64,000 nt of DNA from Bosea sp. ANAM02 (GCF_011764485.1 NZ_AP022848.1:2694001-2758000), one strand, 5' to 3'; shown: positions 48,324 to 58,052, counted from the stretch's first letter. Notes: generated by a model not told the origin, from the sequence alone. Program-made: numbers and translations.

Positions 48324-49415
48324 TCACCCATCTTCCTGATGGAGGAGTGCGAGTGCTCCCAGCATTGCCCCCAATGCTGCAGGCAACCACGCCGCGACGA
48401 TCGGATTGACGATCCCCGACGATCCGAGTTCCTCCGACAAGTGCGTCGCCACATAGAGCACGAACCCGGCCGCGACGCCACCTATCACCAGTTTGGTCAC
48501 GCCACCAAACCGGAAAAATCTTAAAGAAACGGATGCGGCCACCAGCACCATGGCGATCAGCAGCAGCGGACGCGCCATAAGCGATTGATAACGCAGCTCA
48601 TAAGGCGTCGTGTCGAGCCCCGCGCGCTGTGTCCTGTCGATCACGGCCGGCATCGACCAGAAGCCCACCGCATCGGGCGGCGTGAAGCTCTGTCGCATCT
48701 GTTCCGGCTCCAGCGTCGTGGCGAGCACGTAGCTCTTGTAGCTCTGTGGCTCTTCCGTGGCGGAGGTGGAGCGGGCGTCGGAGAGTTCCCAGTGCCCCGG
48801 ACGCAGCAGGGCCTGCCTTGCGTCGATTCGTTCCTTGAAGCTGCCATCGGGGTTGAAGATGAAGAAGGCGACCTGCAGCAGCCCGTCCTCGTCGGGCAGC
48901 GCGCCGGCGGCACGGATGATCGCCTGGCCGTCGACGCTGCGCTGCCTCAGCCAGATTTCCTGGGACAGGCCGGATTTGCCGCCGGAGCGGACGAACAGGC
49001 GCGTCTCCAATGCCGTGGCCTTGCGCTTCAGTTCGGCGGCGACGGGATTGTAGATCATGATCGAAACGAGCCCGATCACGCCGGCGACCGCGGCGGCCGG
49101 CTGCAGGAACTGCCAGGCCGAGACGCCGACGGAGCGGGCCACCACCAGCTCGAGCTTCCGGCTGAGCGTCAGCAGTGCGAACATCCCCCCGAACAGCGCG
49201 GCGAAGGGGAATATCTGCTCCGCCACCGCCGGCGCCCGGAACAGGGCGAGCTGGACGATGCGCGGCGTCGTCGCGATCGGAGAATCGCCGGCGCGTCGCA
49301 TCAGCTCGACGAAGTCGAGCGTTCCGATCAGGAAGAAGAAGGTGCTGAAGACCCCGACGATGGCGCGGGTGAAGCGCTTCGTCAGATAGCGGCCGAAAGT
49401 GGTGAGCAACAGCAT
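48324..49415 (-). CDS. lptG: LPS export ABC transporter permease LptG
   Basis: One of the two permeases of the LptB2FG transporter that pulls LPS out of the inner membrane. The product is 363 residues with a YjgP/YjgQ-family layout: hydrophobic helices at the start (FGRYLTKRFTRAIVGVFSTF) and end, and a periplasmic beta-jellyroll domain in between. The start ATG at 49415 overlaps the lptF stop by one base. Frames open upstream of this ATG are not conserved and are antisense to or shadow lptF. Confidence 0.93.
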   Translation of the reverse strand: MLLLTTFGRYLTKRFTRAIVGVFSTFFFLIGTLDFVELMRRAGDSPIATTPRIVQLALFRAPAVAEQIFPFAALFGGMFALLTLSRKLELVVARSVGVSAWQFLQPAAAVAGVIGLVSIMIYNPVAAELKRKATALETRLFVRSGGKSGLSQEIWLRQRSVDGQAIIRAAGALPDEDGLLQVAFFIFNPDGSFKERIDARQALLRPGHWELSDARSTSATEEPQSYKSYVLATTLEPEQMRQSFTPPDAVGFWSMPAVIDRTQRAGLDTTPYELRYQSLMARPLLLIAMVLVAASVSLRFFRFGGVTKLVIGGVAAGFVLYVATHLSEELGSSGIVNPIVAAWLPAALGAMLGALALLHQEDG

Positions 49416-50608
49416 CAGGCGCGCCGGAAACGGGCCGCGAGACTGACCAGCGGCGCTGTGAGGGGGGCAAGCAGGCGTGCGAGCGCCGGCTGGATCCGGG
49501 CACCATAGAAGATGAAGCCCGTGGCCAGGAGAATGGCCATGATCGGCAGGATATAGAGCAGCGCTGCGGCGAAGGGCGAACGCACGCTCGCGGTCCAGGC
49601 GGCATAGGCGGCGATGCGGGTGGCGCCGACGATCATGATCGCCGACTGGATCGCGAGAGCCCGTCCCTGACGGGTGGTGCGCGCCTCGCCGATGGCGGCG
49701 AAGGCGATCAGCATGAAGGCGAAGGGATAGAGCGGCGACGACAGCCGGTTGTGCAGTTCGGCCCGGAAGCGCCCTTCCTGGATCTTGTAATAAGGCTCGT
49801 TCGTATCCTGCCGCAGCAGCTCCCAGGTCGAGCGTTCGCGCGGCTTGTAGATCACCTTGTCGCCGTCGCCCTCGCCGGGACCGCCGCTGGAATCGCCGGT
49901 CAGGGCCGACAGGTTCAGGGCATAGCGCTCGAAGGAGATGATCGAGGTCGTGCTGGTGTTCTTGGCCTCGCGCTGGATCGTGCCCTTTTCCAGCATCAGG
50001 AAGCTCTGGCCCTCGGCCTCGACCGTCCGGCCGCGTTCGGCGAGATAGATCGAGGGCTGCGATGGATCGCGGCGGTCCTGCATGAAGATGCCGATGAGGG
50101 CGTCGCCGGCCTTTTCGCGGTAATGGAAGGTCACGCCGGAATCGAGCGAGACGAACTGGCCCTCCTTGACCACGTTGGCGACGAAATCGGCGCGGATCAG
50201 CGTGATCAGGTCGCGCAGCGTGCGGAAGCTCGCCGGCATCACCGAGATCGTCATCCAGGCGACGATCAGCGAGGTCGCGATCGTCAGCACGATGAAGGGC
50301 CGGGTGATGCGCTGCGGCGCGACGCCGGCGGCGTTCATCACGATCAGCTCGGAATCGCCGTTGAGCCTGTTCAGCGTGTAGAGCGTCGACATGAACAGCG
50401 CGACGGGCGCGATGCCGGCGATCAGCGCCGGCAGCGAGAGCAGCGTCACGGTGAGGAAGATCAGGACGGTCTGACCCTTGCCGGTGATGAGATCGACCTC
50501 GCGCAGCGCCTGCGTGACCCAGATGACGCCGGTCAGGCCGAGCAGCAGCACGATCGCCGCCACCGCCGCGATCTTCAGAATGTAGCGATCGAGGCGGTTG
50601 AGAAGCAC
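49415..50608 (-). CDS. lptF: LPS export ABC transporter permease LptF
   Basis: Partner permease of LptG, 397 residues, of the same YjgP/YjgQ family. It starts near LDRYILKIAAVAAIVLLLGL and has the conserved NRLNGDSELIVMNAAGV cytoplasmic loop that contacts LptB, a periplasmic domain and C-terminal helices. I chose the GTG at 50608 because it puts the LDRY motif near the N-terminus; the upstream ATG at 50740 would add 44 residues of unlikely composition. lptB is not in the window. Confidence 0.92.
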   Translation of the reverse strand: MLLNRLDRYILKIAAVAAIVLLLGLTGVIWVTQALREVDLITGKGQTVLIFLTVTLLSLPALIAGIAPVALFMSTLYTLNRLNGDSELIVMNAAGVAPQRITRPFIVLTIATSLIVAWMTISVMPASFRTLRDLITLIRADFVANVVKEGQFVSLDSGVTFHYREKAGDALIGIFMQDRRDPSQPSIYLAERGRTVEAEGQSFLMLEKGTIQREAKNTSTTSIISFERYALNLSALTGDSSGGPGEGDGDKVIYKPRERSTWELLRQDTNEPYYKIQEGRFRAELHNRLSSPLYPFAFMLIAFAAIGEARTTRQGRALAIQSAIMIVGATRIAAYAAWTASVRSPFAAALLYILPIMAILLATGFIFYGARIQPALARLLAPLTAPLVSLAARFRRA

Positions 50609-50763
50609 GCGTCGGTTCCGGAGCTGGAGAGACTTGAGCCCTCCGAGGTGGTTCGTCGGACACACCCTATGGTATAGGCGCGGCGAGGGCGCAAACGGGA
50701 ATCGTTTGCCGTCTGCCGTCAAATGTCCTTCCCCTGTCATTTTCGCAAGATTGTGAGCGGATC

Positions 50764-52263
50764 ATGTCGCAGCGCCTGAAGCTGGAGATCAAAGCCCTGG
50801 ATGCCGTCGAGGGGCAGGACATGGTGATCCTCGTCTCGGACGGTCTCGTCGTGCCCGGCGCGGCGCAGGAATGGGTCGGCGCGGGTGCGCAGGCGCTGCT
50901 GACGCGGGCCGCCGCGGCCGAGCGCTTCAAGGGCAAGGCGCTGGCCGGCCTGACGCTGCCGTCGCCGGAAGGAGCCGCCTATGAGCGGTTGATCGCCGTC
51001 GGAATCGGGCCCGAGGACGAGCGCGCCAAGCTCGATTTCGTCAAGCTGGGCGGCGCCATCGCCGGCCGGCTCGGCGCCGGGCGCAGCGCCGAGATCGTCC
51101 TGGCGCTGCCCGAGGGGGCGATCGAACCGAAGCAGGCCGCCGATATCGCGCTTGGCCTCAGGCTGCGCGCCTATGCCTTCGATCGCTACAAGACCAAGAG
51201 CAAGGACAAGGACAAGGACGAGGCCGAGCCGCTGACCGTCACGCTGCGCACGACCGATCCGTCCGCGCTCAAGAAGGCCGTGAAGATCACCGACGCTATC
51301 GCCGCCGGAGTCATCCAGGCGCGCGACCTCGTCAACGAACCGCCGAACGTGCTCTTTCCCGAGGAATTCGCCGACCGCGCCGCCAAGCTCGAGAAGCTCG
51401 GCGTCGAGATCGAAATCCTCGACGAGAAGGCGCTGAAGAAGATCGGCATGCGGGCGCTGCTCGGCGTCGGCCAGGGTTCGCGCCGCGAAAGCCGCGTCGC
51501 CATCATGCGCTGGAACGGCGCGAGGAAGGACGAGCAGCCGGTCGCTTTCGTCGGCAAGGGCGTGACCTTCGACACCGGCGGCATCTCGCTGAAGCCCGGT
51601 GCCGGCATGGAGGACATGAAGGGCGACATGGCGGGCGCGGCCTGCGTGGTCGGCCTGATGCAGGCGCTCGCCGGCCGCAAGGCCAGGGTCAATGCCGTCG
51701 GCGTGATCGGCCTCGTCGAGAACATGCCCGACGGCAATGCCCAGCGCCCCGGCGACATCGTCACCTCGCTCTCGGGCCAGACCATCGAGATCATCAATAC
51801 CGACGCCGAGGGCAGGCTCGTCCTGGCCGACGTGCTCTGGTACACGCAGGAGCGCTTCCAGCCGCGCTTCATGATCAACCTGGCGACGCTGACCGGCGCG
51901 ATCCTCGTCGCGCTGGCGCAGGAGAATGCCGGCCTGTTCAGCAACAATGACGAGCTGTCCGAGCGCCTGACGGCGGCCGGAATCGCCACCGGCGAGACGG
52001 TCTGGCGCATGCCGCTCGGCAAGGGCTACGACAAGATGATCGATTCGAAATTCGCCGACATGAAGAACTCGGCCGGCCGCTACGGCGGCTCGATCACCGC
52101 GGCGCAGTTCCTGCAGCGCCATGTCAACGACACGCCCTGGGCGCATCTCGACATCGCCGGAACCGGAATGGCCGCCGCGAATTCGGAGATCAACCGCTCC
52201 TGGGGGCCGGGCTGGGGCGTGCGCCTGCTCGACCGGCTCGTCGCGGATCATTACGAAGGCTGA
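50764..52263 (+). CDS. pepA: Leucyl aminopeptidase
   Basis: M17 family metallopeptidase that removes N-terminal residues from peptides; some PepA proteins also bind DNA. The product is 499 residues. The metal-site signature [14 protein letters not shown] is present, with the earlier [15 protein letters not shown] supplying other metal ligands. A short charged KDKDKDEAE insert lies near residue 145. Divergent from lptF, as in other alphaproteobacteria. The ATG at 50764 has a weak GAGCG site. Confidence 0.95.
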   Translation: MSQRLKLEIKALDAVEGQDMVILVSDGLVVPGAAQEWVGAGAQALLTRAAAAERFKGKALAGLTLPSPEGAAYERLIAVGIGPEDERAKLDFVKLGGAIAGRLGAGRSAEIVLALPEGAIEPKQAADIALGLRLRAYAFDRYKTKSKDKDKDEAEPLTVTLRTTDPSALKKAVKITDAIAAGVIQARDLVNEPPNVLFPEEFADRAAKLEKLGVEIEILDEKALKKIGMRALLGVGQGSRRESRVAIMRWNGARKDEQPVAFVGKGVTFDTGGISLKPGAGMEDMKGDMAGAACVVGLMQALAGRKARVNAVGVIGLVENMPDGNAQRPGDIVTSLSGQTIEIINTDAEGRLVLADVLWYTQERFQPRFMINLATLTGAILVALAQENAGLFSNNDELSERLTAAGIATGETVWRMPLGKGYDKMIDSKFADMKNSAGRYGGSITAAQFLQRHVNDTPWAHLDIAGTGMAAANSEINRSWGPGWGVRLLDRLVADHYEG

Positions 52264-52311
52264 TTCGCTTTCTGCGGAGATGCCGGCAACCCGTTAGGAT
52301 ATAAGGCTTCG

Positions 52312-52764
52312 ATGGCCGAGATCCTGTTCTTCCATCTGCAGTCTCGCCCGCTGGAGCAGGTCCTGCCGACGATCCTCGACCGCGCCCTGTCGCGCGGCCA
52401 GAAGGTCGTCGTCGAGGTCGGCGGCCAGGAGCGCCTGAGCGTGCTCGACGATCACCTCTGGACCTATGCCGACGAGAGCTTCCTGCCGCATGTGACGGCG
52501 CTGGAGGCCGATGCGCCGGGTAATCCGGTCGTGCTGACGACGCAGGCGCATAATCCGAACGCCGCGCAGGTCCGGATCTGCGCCGACGGGGTCCGCATTC
52601 CCGACGCAATGCAGGATTACGAGCGCGTCGTCCTGATATTCGATGGCGACGATCCCGAGGCGCTTGCCGCCGCCCGCGAGGATTGGAAGAAGGCCAGGGC
52701 CTCGGGCCATGCAGCCAGCTACTGGCAGCAGGACGAGGCCGGCCGTTGGGAGAAGAAAGCGTGA
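52312..52764 (+). CDS. holC: DNA polymerase III subunit chi
   Basis: Chi subunit of the clamp-loader complex that contacts single-strand-binding protein. The product is 150 residues. It has the HolC pattern FFHLQSRPLEQVLPTILDRA at the start, then LDDHLWTYADESFLPH in the middle. It commonly follows pepA. Its TGA overlaps the next gene's GTG start (GTGA). Confidence 0.9.
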   Translation: MAEILFFHLQSRPLEQVLPTILDRALSRGQKVVVEVGGQERLSVLDDHLWTYADESFLPHVTALEADAPGNPVVLTTQAHNPNAAQVRICADGVRIPDAMQDYERVVLIFDGDDPEALAAAREDWKKARASGHAASYWQQDEAGRWEKKA

Positions 52765-53171
52765 GACTGCCTGTTCTGTTGCTCTGCACCGCGGCCCTTG
52801 CCGGCTGCTCGGTCGATATGGGCGGCTTCGCCTTCCAGTCCGAAACCAAAGGCGGCGTCACCACGACCCGGACCGCCTCGGCCAGCGCCGGCATCTCGAC
52901 GCAGGAGCCGGTCCTGACCCCGGAAGGCGAATGCAGCGTCGGCGCCTCGCTCGATCCTTCGACCCGCCCGCTGCCGAAGGAGATCGCGCCGGGCATCACC
53001 GAATGCGAACTGGTCAAGCTGAAGGGGACGCGCCCGACCGACGTGCTCGTCGGCGAGAGCGGCAAGGGCCAGCGCGAGGTCCAGGTGCTTTACTCAGAGC
53101 CAGGCGGGCGCGAGATTTACATGTTCACCGACAACCGCTTGAGCCGGATCGTGAAGCCCGGGCAGGGGTGA
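52761..53171 (+). CDS. Putative lipoprotein of unknown function
   Basis: A 136-residue exported protein with a lipoprotein signal (MRLPVLLLCTAALAG then C16), so it is probably lipid-anchored. The mature part is rich in threonine and has an ECS and an ECELVKLKG segment that could form a disulfide. No family is recognised. I chose GTG at 52761, preceded by GGGAGAAG, because the signal then starts at residue 1; it overlaps the holC stop by four bases. Confidence 0.8.
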   Translation: MRLPVLLLCTAALAGCSVDMGGFAFQSETKGGVTTTRTASASAGISTQEPVLTPEGECSVGASLDPSTRPLPKEIAPGITECELVKLKGTRPTDVLVGESGKGQREVQVLYSEPGGREIYMFTDNRLSRIVKPGQG

Positions 53172-53240
53172 GGTAGCGGCGAGCTCGTCTTGGCGACGGG
53201 AGATGTCCGCTCTTCATGCATGGTCCTTGGCGCGACAGTT

Positions 53241-54374
53241 CTATCGAGAACCGTCATATTGCCGGATACGGTTCTTGCTGCCGAAAAAGAGTTCCTGCGG
53301 GTTTCGATTCAGATCGCGCAGCGTACGCTCGAATCCGGAAAGGGAGCGGCTTCCGTTCGATGTGAGTGTTTCGACCGCTTGAAGTCCGCTTCCCGTGAAC
53401 TGGATGATCTTTGCAGCCGCTGCTGCCGAGCTCCGATCCAGATTGTCCGCGAGCGCGCGCAGGGATTTCGCGGCCTCGGAAACCTCCTCGAACACGCTTC
53501 GCCCGTTTTCGTTCCCGGCGCCGGTCAGGAAGGCCTGCGCTCCTTTCAACACGCCATCGACCTGGTCAGCGGCCCTGCCGAGCTTTTCGCTCATCGAGGC
53601 AATGTTTCCGATTGTCTTGCCGACCTCCGGAGCGGCGGCGCCGAGTTGCCTGGCAGTCTGGTCGGTCTCGTCGATGACCGCCGCGACCCGGTTTTTATCG
53701 ACGGACCGGAGCGTTTCCATGAAGCCGTCGCTGAAGGTCTTCAGCTTGTCCGGCAGCGGGGTGACGAATTCGGCCGCTGCGCTGACGTTCGTCATGAACT
53801 TGTCGACTTCGGACGAATTGGCGTCGAGCGCGGCCGACAGGTTCTCCACGTATTTGATCTTCTCGGTCAAGGAACCTGCGTTGGCCTGGATGGCTGCGTC
53901 GATACCGACGAGAGCCTCATCGATGCCTTTCGCGATGGATTCGACCTTTTCGAAGATATTTTCGGAGGATTCCGCGACAATCGTCGGGAGAGCCTGCCCT
54001 GGCCCGGCGACCAATGGGGCAGCGAAGGGACTGTCGCCGCGCAACTGTACGGCGACGATGCCGGCGAGACCCTGAGCCTCAAGGCGCGCGCTGGTATCGA
54101 CACGTAGCGGAGCCGACTGGCTGATCTTCAGGATGGCGTAGATCTGGCCTGGATCAGTCGGCTCGATCTCGATTTCCTTGACCTCGCCGATGCGCAGGCC
54201 GTTGAAAAGCACGCTGGATCCCCGACCGAGGCCTGAGACCTTGCCATTGAAGACCACCTTGACGTCGATGGTGCCGCCTTGTCCCCGGCTGAACCAATAT
54301 CCGAGGCCGAACACGGCAGCGAGCACTGCCAACGTAGCCAGTCCGATCAGCGCATGAGCTGCTCGCGATTGCAT
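53241..54374 (-). CDS. MCE/MlaD-family protein
   Basis: A 377-residue protein anchored by one N-terminal transmembrane helix (about residues 8-28), followed by the MCE domain (VKVVFNGKVSGLGRGSSVLF, then GLRIGEVKEIEIEP) and a long helical region like the periplasmic part of MlaD and related phospholipid-transport proteins. In Rhizobiales these proteins usually lie with ABC-transporter partners (mlaE/mlaF-like); here no partner is adjacent. Its GC bias by eye is a little lower than that of its neighbours. Divergently oriented to both flanking genes. Confidence 0.85.
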   Translation of the reverse strand: MQSRAAHALIGLATLAVLAAVFGLGYWFSRGQGGTIDVKVVFNGKVSGLGRGSSVLFNGLRIGEVKEIEIEPTDPGQIYAILKISQSAPLRVDTSARLEAQGLAGIVAVQLRGDSPFAAPLVAGPGQALPTIVAESSENIFEKVESIAKGIDEALVGIDAAIQANAGSLTEKIKYVENLSAALDANSSEVDKFMTNVSAAAEFVTPLPDKLKTFSDGFMETLRSVDKNRVAAVIDETDQTARQLGAAAPEVGKTIGNIASMSEKLGRAADQVDGVLKGAQAFLTGAGNENGRSVFEEVSEAAKSLRALADNLDRSSAAAAAKIIQFTGSGLQAVETLTSNGSRSLSGFERTLRDLNRNPQELFFGSKNRIRQYDGSR

Positions 54375-54528
54375 GAGCGGGGTCGTCTCTCTGTGCCCGG
54401 GCGAAACGGGTCTGCCGTTTCCGGTCGGCCATCTGAATCGGTAGCATAGCCCACTGTCGCGAAGGCCACGAGGTGATCGGGCGACCTATCCGCTTGTTTT
54501 CACTCGATCCGCAACGCATCATCGCGCC

Positions 54529-54867
54529 ATGACGAAATATCTGATCTCCTTTCCCGCCGAGGCGATGGTGGCCACGGGCGAGCAACTGGTTGCCGCCGGC
54601 ATCGATTCCCGCGCCGTGATCGAGGAGGCCAAGGCGGCCGGAATCTATGTCTTCGCCGGCGGGATCAACGAGCCCGTCGCCCCCGTGCTCGTCGCCGAAG
54701 ATGGGTCGGTGTCCGGGGAGATCTATCCGGGCAGCCGCTTGACCGGCGGCTTTGCGGTGCTGGAGCTGCCGTCGCGCGAAGAGGCAGTGACATGGGCGGC
54801 GAAGCTCGCGCAGGCCTGCCGCTGCGCACAGGAGCTGCGCGAGTTCATGTATGATCCGGCCAGTTAG
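54529..54867 (+). CDS. YCII/DGPF-related domain protein
   Basis: A 112-residue cytoplasmic protein. It starts MTKYLISFPAEAM and has GIYVFAGGINEPV in the middle and GFAVLELPSREEAVTWAAKL near the end, the pattern of the YCII-related (DGPF) ferredoxin-like fold. Members of the fold are often fused to sigma factors or annotated only as YCII; function is unknown here. Divergent from the MCE gene. Confidence 0.68.
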   Translation: MTKYLISFPAEAMVATGEQLVAAGIDSRAVIEEAKAAGIYVFAGGINEPVAPVLVAEDGSVSGEIYPGSRLTGGFAVLELPSREEAVTWAAKLAQACRCAQELREFMYDPAS

Positions 54868-54931
54868 GACGATCGGTGCCGAATCCCGCCGGTGTGGCCG
54901 CCTGAACTGCTGCCATCGGAGATTACCGTCC

Positions 54932-55186
54932 TTGATCAGACCCGCCATCTTTGCGGCATCGGCCGTGGTTGCCTTTTGCACCGTCACCGCGGCACTAGCG
55001 TCCGGCTCGTGCCGCCCGACACGGGACGGCAAGGATCGCATGGACATGTCCGGCGGCTGCCCGAGCGGCTATGTCGTCCGCGGCGCCTGCTGCGAATCCG
55101 TCCGGCCGATCTCGCAGCCCACCGGCGCGCATACCTGCCCGCCCGGCACGATGCTGAGGCTCGGCGCCTGCGTTCCGCGCCGGTAA
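54932..55186 (+). CDS. Small cysteine-rich secreted protein
   Basis: An 84-residue product with a signal peptide (LIRPAIFAASAVVAFCTVTA onward to ALAS) and a short mature domain of about 55 residues that contains six cysteines (SC, GGC, ACC, HTC and GAC contexts). Paired disulfides are likely. I recognise no family. The start is chosen at TTG 54932, with GGAG about ten bases upstream, because the longer open frame starts inside the previous gene. The call depends on that start. Confidence 0.55.
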   Translation: MIRPAIFAASAVVAFCTVTAALASGSCRPTRDGKDRMDMSGGCPSGYVVRGACCESVRPISQPTGAHTCPPGTMLRLGACVPRR

Positions 55187-55231
55187 GCCGCGGCCGGTTG
55201 CAGCAGCGCTGTCTTCACGACGCCGGACGCC

Positions 55232-57103
55232 TCAGGCGCTCTCCAGTTCCTCGCCGAGCAGCAGCCATTCCTCTTCGGCCGCGGCCAGCGCTTCCGACAA
55301 TTCCGCGCGCTGGCGCGAGAGCTGGAGCGCCTTGTCCGGCTCGCGCGCGAAAGCGCCATTGGCGAGCGCGGCATCGACCTTCTCGATCAGCCCGGTCAGC
55401 TTGGCGATGCGCGCCTCCGCGAGGTTGAGCTTCTGCCTGAGCGGCCCCTGCGCGGCGCGCTTCGTTGCCGCTTCCTTGCGCTCGTCGGCCTTGGGCTTCG
55501 CGGCGGCCTCCGGCGCCGGCTTCCCGCGCTTCTCGGCCTTGGCGGCGCCCAGCACATAGGTTCGGTAGTCGTCCATGTCGCCGTCGAAATTCTTCACCGT
55601 GCCGCCGCCGACGAGCCAGAGCCGGTCGGCGCAGGCCTCGATCAGAAAGCGATCGTGACTGACGAGGATGACGGCGCCGGGATAGTCGTTGATCGCGGTG
55701 ACCAGCGCGGTGCGGCTGTCGATGTCGAGATGGTTGGTCGGCTCGTCGAGGATCAGCAGATGCGGCCCGTGGAAGGTCGCGAGGCCCAGCATCAGGCGCG
55801 CCTTCTCGCCGCCGGAGAGCAGCTTCACCCGCGTATCGGCCTTGGAGGCCGGAAAGCCGATCTGCGCGGCCTTGGAACGCACCTTCGCTTCCGGCGCATC
55901 GGGCATCAGGTCGCGCAGATGGCCGACCGGCGTGTCCTCGATCCGCAACTCGTCGAGCTGGTGCTGGGCGAAATAGGCCGTCTCCAGCTTGCTCGACTTC
56001 TTCATCGCGCCGGACATGGCATCGAGCCGCCCGCCGATCAGCTTGCAGAAGGTCGACTTGCCGTTGCCGTTCGAGCCGAGCAGCGCGATGCGGTCGTCCG
56101 GCGCGAGCGAGAGGTTCAGCCGCGACAGGACCTTGCGCTCGCCATAGCCGGCGCTCGCATCCTCCAGCACGATCATCGGCGGCGAGAGCGGCTTTTCCGG
56201 GCCGGGGAAGACGAAGGGCTGCACGTCGCGGTCGATGATCGTCGCTATCGTCTGCATCTTCTCCAGCCGCTTGACGCGCGACTGCGCCTGCCGGGCCTTG
56301 GTCGCCTTGGCCTTGAAGCGGTCGACGAAGGACTGGAGATGCTTGCGCTCGGCGTCCTGCTTCTCCTTGGCGCGGGCGAGCTGCATCTGCTTCTCGGCGC
56401 GTTGCTTCTCGAAGGAGGAATAGGTGCCGCGATAGAGCGTGAGCTTGCCCTGGTCGAGATGCATGATGTGGTCGACCGAGGTGTCCAGCAGTTCGCGATC
56501 GTGGCTGATGACGATCACGGTATGCGGATAGCGCTCCAGATAGTCGTAGAGCCAGAGCGTGCCTTCGAGGTCGAGATAGTTGGTCGGCTCGTCGAGCAGA
56601 AGCAGATCGGGCTCGGAGAACAGCACAGCAGCGAGCGCGACGCGCATGCGCCAGCCGCCCGAGAAATCGGAGCAGGGGCGCTGCTGCGCTTCCTCGTTGA
56701 AGCCCAGGCCGTGCAGCACCATCGCGGCGCGTGCCGGGGCGGAATGGGCGCCGATATCGGCGAGCCGCGTGCCGATCTCGGCGATGCGGTGCGGATCGGT
56801 CGCTGTTTCCGCTTCCGTCATCAGCGCCGTGCGCTCGGTATCGGCGGCGAGCACGACCTCGATCAGCGTCTCCGGGCCGCCCGGCGCCTCCTGCGCCACG
56901 CCGCCGATGCGCCGGCCCTTCGGCAGGCTGATATTGCCGCTCTCGGTGCCGAGATCGCCGGTGATGATCTTGAACAGCGTGGTCTTGCCGGTGCCGTTGC
57001 GGCCGACGAAGCCGACGCGCGCGCCGTCGGGGATGGCGGCGCCGGTATGGTCGAGCAGCAGGCGCTCGCCGAGGCGGTAGGTGATGTCGTTGATGGTCAG
57101 CAT
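55232..57103 (-). CDS. ABC-F family ATP-binding cassette protein
   Basis: A 623-residue soluble protein with two ABC domains and no membrane part. First domain: Walker A GRNGTGKTT, signature-like DFSGGWRMRVALA, Walker B DLLLLDEPTNYLD. Second domain: GSNGNGKST, LSGGEKARLMLGLA, LLILDEPTNHLD. The two are joined by a charged helical linker, and the C-terminus is a coiled coil of about 70 residues as in Uup-type members. ABC-F proteins act on the ribosome in translation or antibiotic resistance; the subgroup is uncertain. Start at ATG 57103 (MLTINDITYRLG). Confidence 0.93.
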   Translation of the reverse strand: MLTINDITYRLGERLLLDHTGAAIPDGARVGFVGRNGTGKTTLFKIITGDLGTESGNISLPKGRRIGGVAQEAPGGPETLIEVVLAADTERTALMTEAETATDPHRIAEIGTRLADIGAHSAPARAAMVLHGLGFNEEAQQRPCSDFSGGWRMRVALAAVLFSEPDLLLLDEPTNYLDLEGTLWLYDYLERYPHTVIVISHDRELLDTSVDHIMHLDQGKLTLYRGTYSSFEKQRAEKQMQLARAKEKQDAERKHLQSFVDRFKAKATKARQAQSRVKRLEKMQTIATIIDRDVQPFVFPGPEKPLSPPMIVLEDASAGYGERKVLSRLNLSLAPDDRIALLGSNGNGKSTFCKLIGGRLDAMSGAMKKSSKLETAYFAQHQLDELRIEDTPVGHLRDLMPDAPEAKVRSKAAQIGFPASKADTRVKLLSGGEKARLMLGLATFHGPHLLILDEPTNHLDIDSRTALVTAINDYPGAVILVSHDRFLIEACADRLWLVGGGTVKNFDGDMDDYRTYVLGAAKAEKRGKPAPEAAAKPKADERKEAATKRAAQGPLRQKLNLAEARIAKLTGLIEKVDAALANGAFAREPDKALQLSRQRAELSEALAAAEEEWLLLGEELESA

Positions 57104-57260
57104 GGCGCGCCCGTTTAGGCGCGAGACGGCCGAAAAGGCAATCGAAAGCCGGAACAAGCTGATGATGTCACCGTTTCGTCAAAATCTCGCCTTGGGACGG
57201 CCGCCGCCGGCCATCACCCAAGGGAAACCGGATCAACCGCGATTCGCTGAGGTTATCTTC

Positions 57261-57383
57261 ATGGATACCCGCCTGACCTTCGCCAGCTCCCGCCGCGCTT
57301 CCGCTGCGGCCTCCCTCATGGTTCTCGTCTCGATCATCATCGGCAGCGCCGCAGCGCTCGCCGCGCTCGTGCCGCTGAGCTGA
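57261..57383 (+). CDS. Small putative membrane protein (40 residues)
   Basis: A 40-residue ORF with a basic N-terminus (MDTRLTFASSRRASAAAS) and one hydrophobic helix (LMVLVSIIIGSAAALAALVP, residues 19-38). A GAGG site lies nine bases before the ATG. It sits between the ABC-F gene (minus) and coaD. It is supported by its start context and single membrane span, but it is short and I cannot test conservation. Confidence 0.45.
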   Translation: MDTRLTFASSRRASAAASLMVLVSIIIGSAAALAALVPLS

Positions 57384-57442
57384 AGGCCCCAACCCCCTGA
57401 CGCAGCTTGTCCTTTTCGGGCCCAGCCGCTAACGCTGGCCCC

Positions 57443-57943
57443 ATGGCACGCATCGCTTTCTACACCGGCTCCTTCGATCCCGTGACCAACGGCCATGCCG
57501 ACGTCATCGCGGCGGCCGCCGGCCTCTGCGACAGGCTCGTCCTGGCGATCGGGGTGCATCCCGGCAAGACGCCGCTCCTGTCGGTCGAGCGGCGTGCCGA
57601 TCTGTTGCGCCAGGTCGCCACACCCTTGCTGGCGGCGAAGGGCGCGGCGCTCGACGTCGTGACCTTCGACGATCTCGCGGTGGATGCGGCGCGCCGGGCA
57701 GGGGCCTCGATCATCATCCGCGGGCTGCGCGACGGCAGCGACCTCGACTACGAAATGCAGATGGCCGGGATGAACGGCACGATGGCGCCGGATGTGCAGA
57801 CGGTCTTCCTGCCGGCTTCGCCGGGCGTGCGCTACATCACCGCGACGCTGGTGCGCCAGATCGCGGCGATGGGCGGGGATGTCTCGCCCTTCGTGCCGGC
57901 CCCGGTGCTCGCCGCACTGAAGGCCCGCTTCGCCGAGGGCTGA
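57443..57943 (+). CDS. coaD: Pantetheine-phosphate adenylyltransferase
   Basis: Transfers AMP from ATP to 4'-phosphopantetheine, giving dephospho-CoA. The product is 166 residues. It has [15 protein letters not shown] at residues 7-21 with the nucleotidyltransferase TNGH motif, [14 protein letters not shown], and [18 protein letters not shown] near the end. Start at the ATG 57443 ([13 protein letters not shown]). Confidence 0.96.
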   Translation: MARIAFYTGSFDPVTNGHADVIAAAAGLCDRLVLAIGVHPGKTPLLSVERRADLLRQVATPLLAAKGAALDVVTFDDLAVDAARRAGASIIIRGLRDGSDLDYEMQMAGMNGTMAPDVQTVFLPASPGVRYITATLVRQIAAMGGDVSPFVPAPVLAALKARFAEG

Positions 57944-57958
57944 AGCGCAAAACAGGAC

Positions 57959-58052
57959 GTCATTCCGGGCTTGACCCGGAATCTATCGTCGAGCGCAGCG
58001 TCCTTCGATGGATTCCGGATCGGCGCGGCTCCGCCGCTTGTCCGGAATGACG
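57959..58052. repeat. Intergenic palindromic repeat, class R6
   Basis: About 94 bp between coaD and proS: GTCATTCCGGGCTTGACCC to TTGTCCGGAATGAC, with ATCTATCG and CGATGGAT arms inside. Half of this unit is at 36597-36629. Confidence 0.75.

Noticed and set aside
48324..50663. A possible LptF-LptG-like fusion of about 780 codons
   Set aside because: The upstream part of this frame is a shadow of lptF in another frame; LptG has its own ATG at 49415 and LptF ends normally there, so these are two separate genes.
50737..52251. Open minus-strand frame of about 500 codons opposite pepA
   Set aside because: Shadow of pepA; no family signature, and it would collide with the lptF start region.
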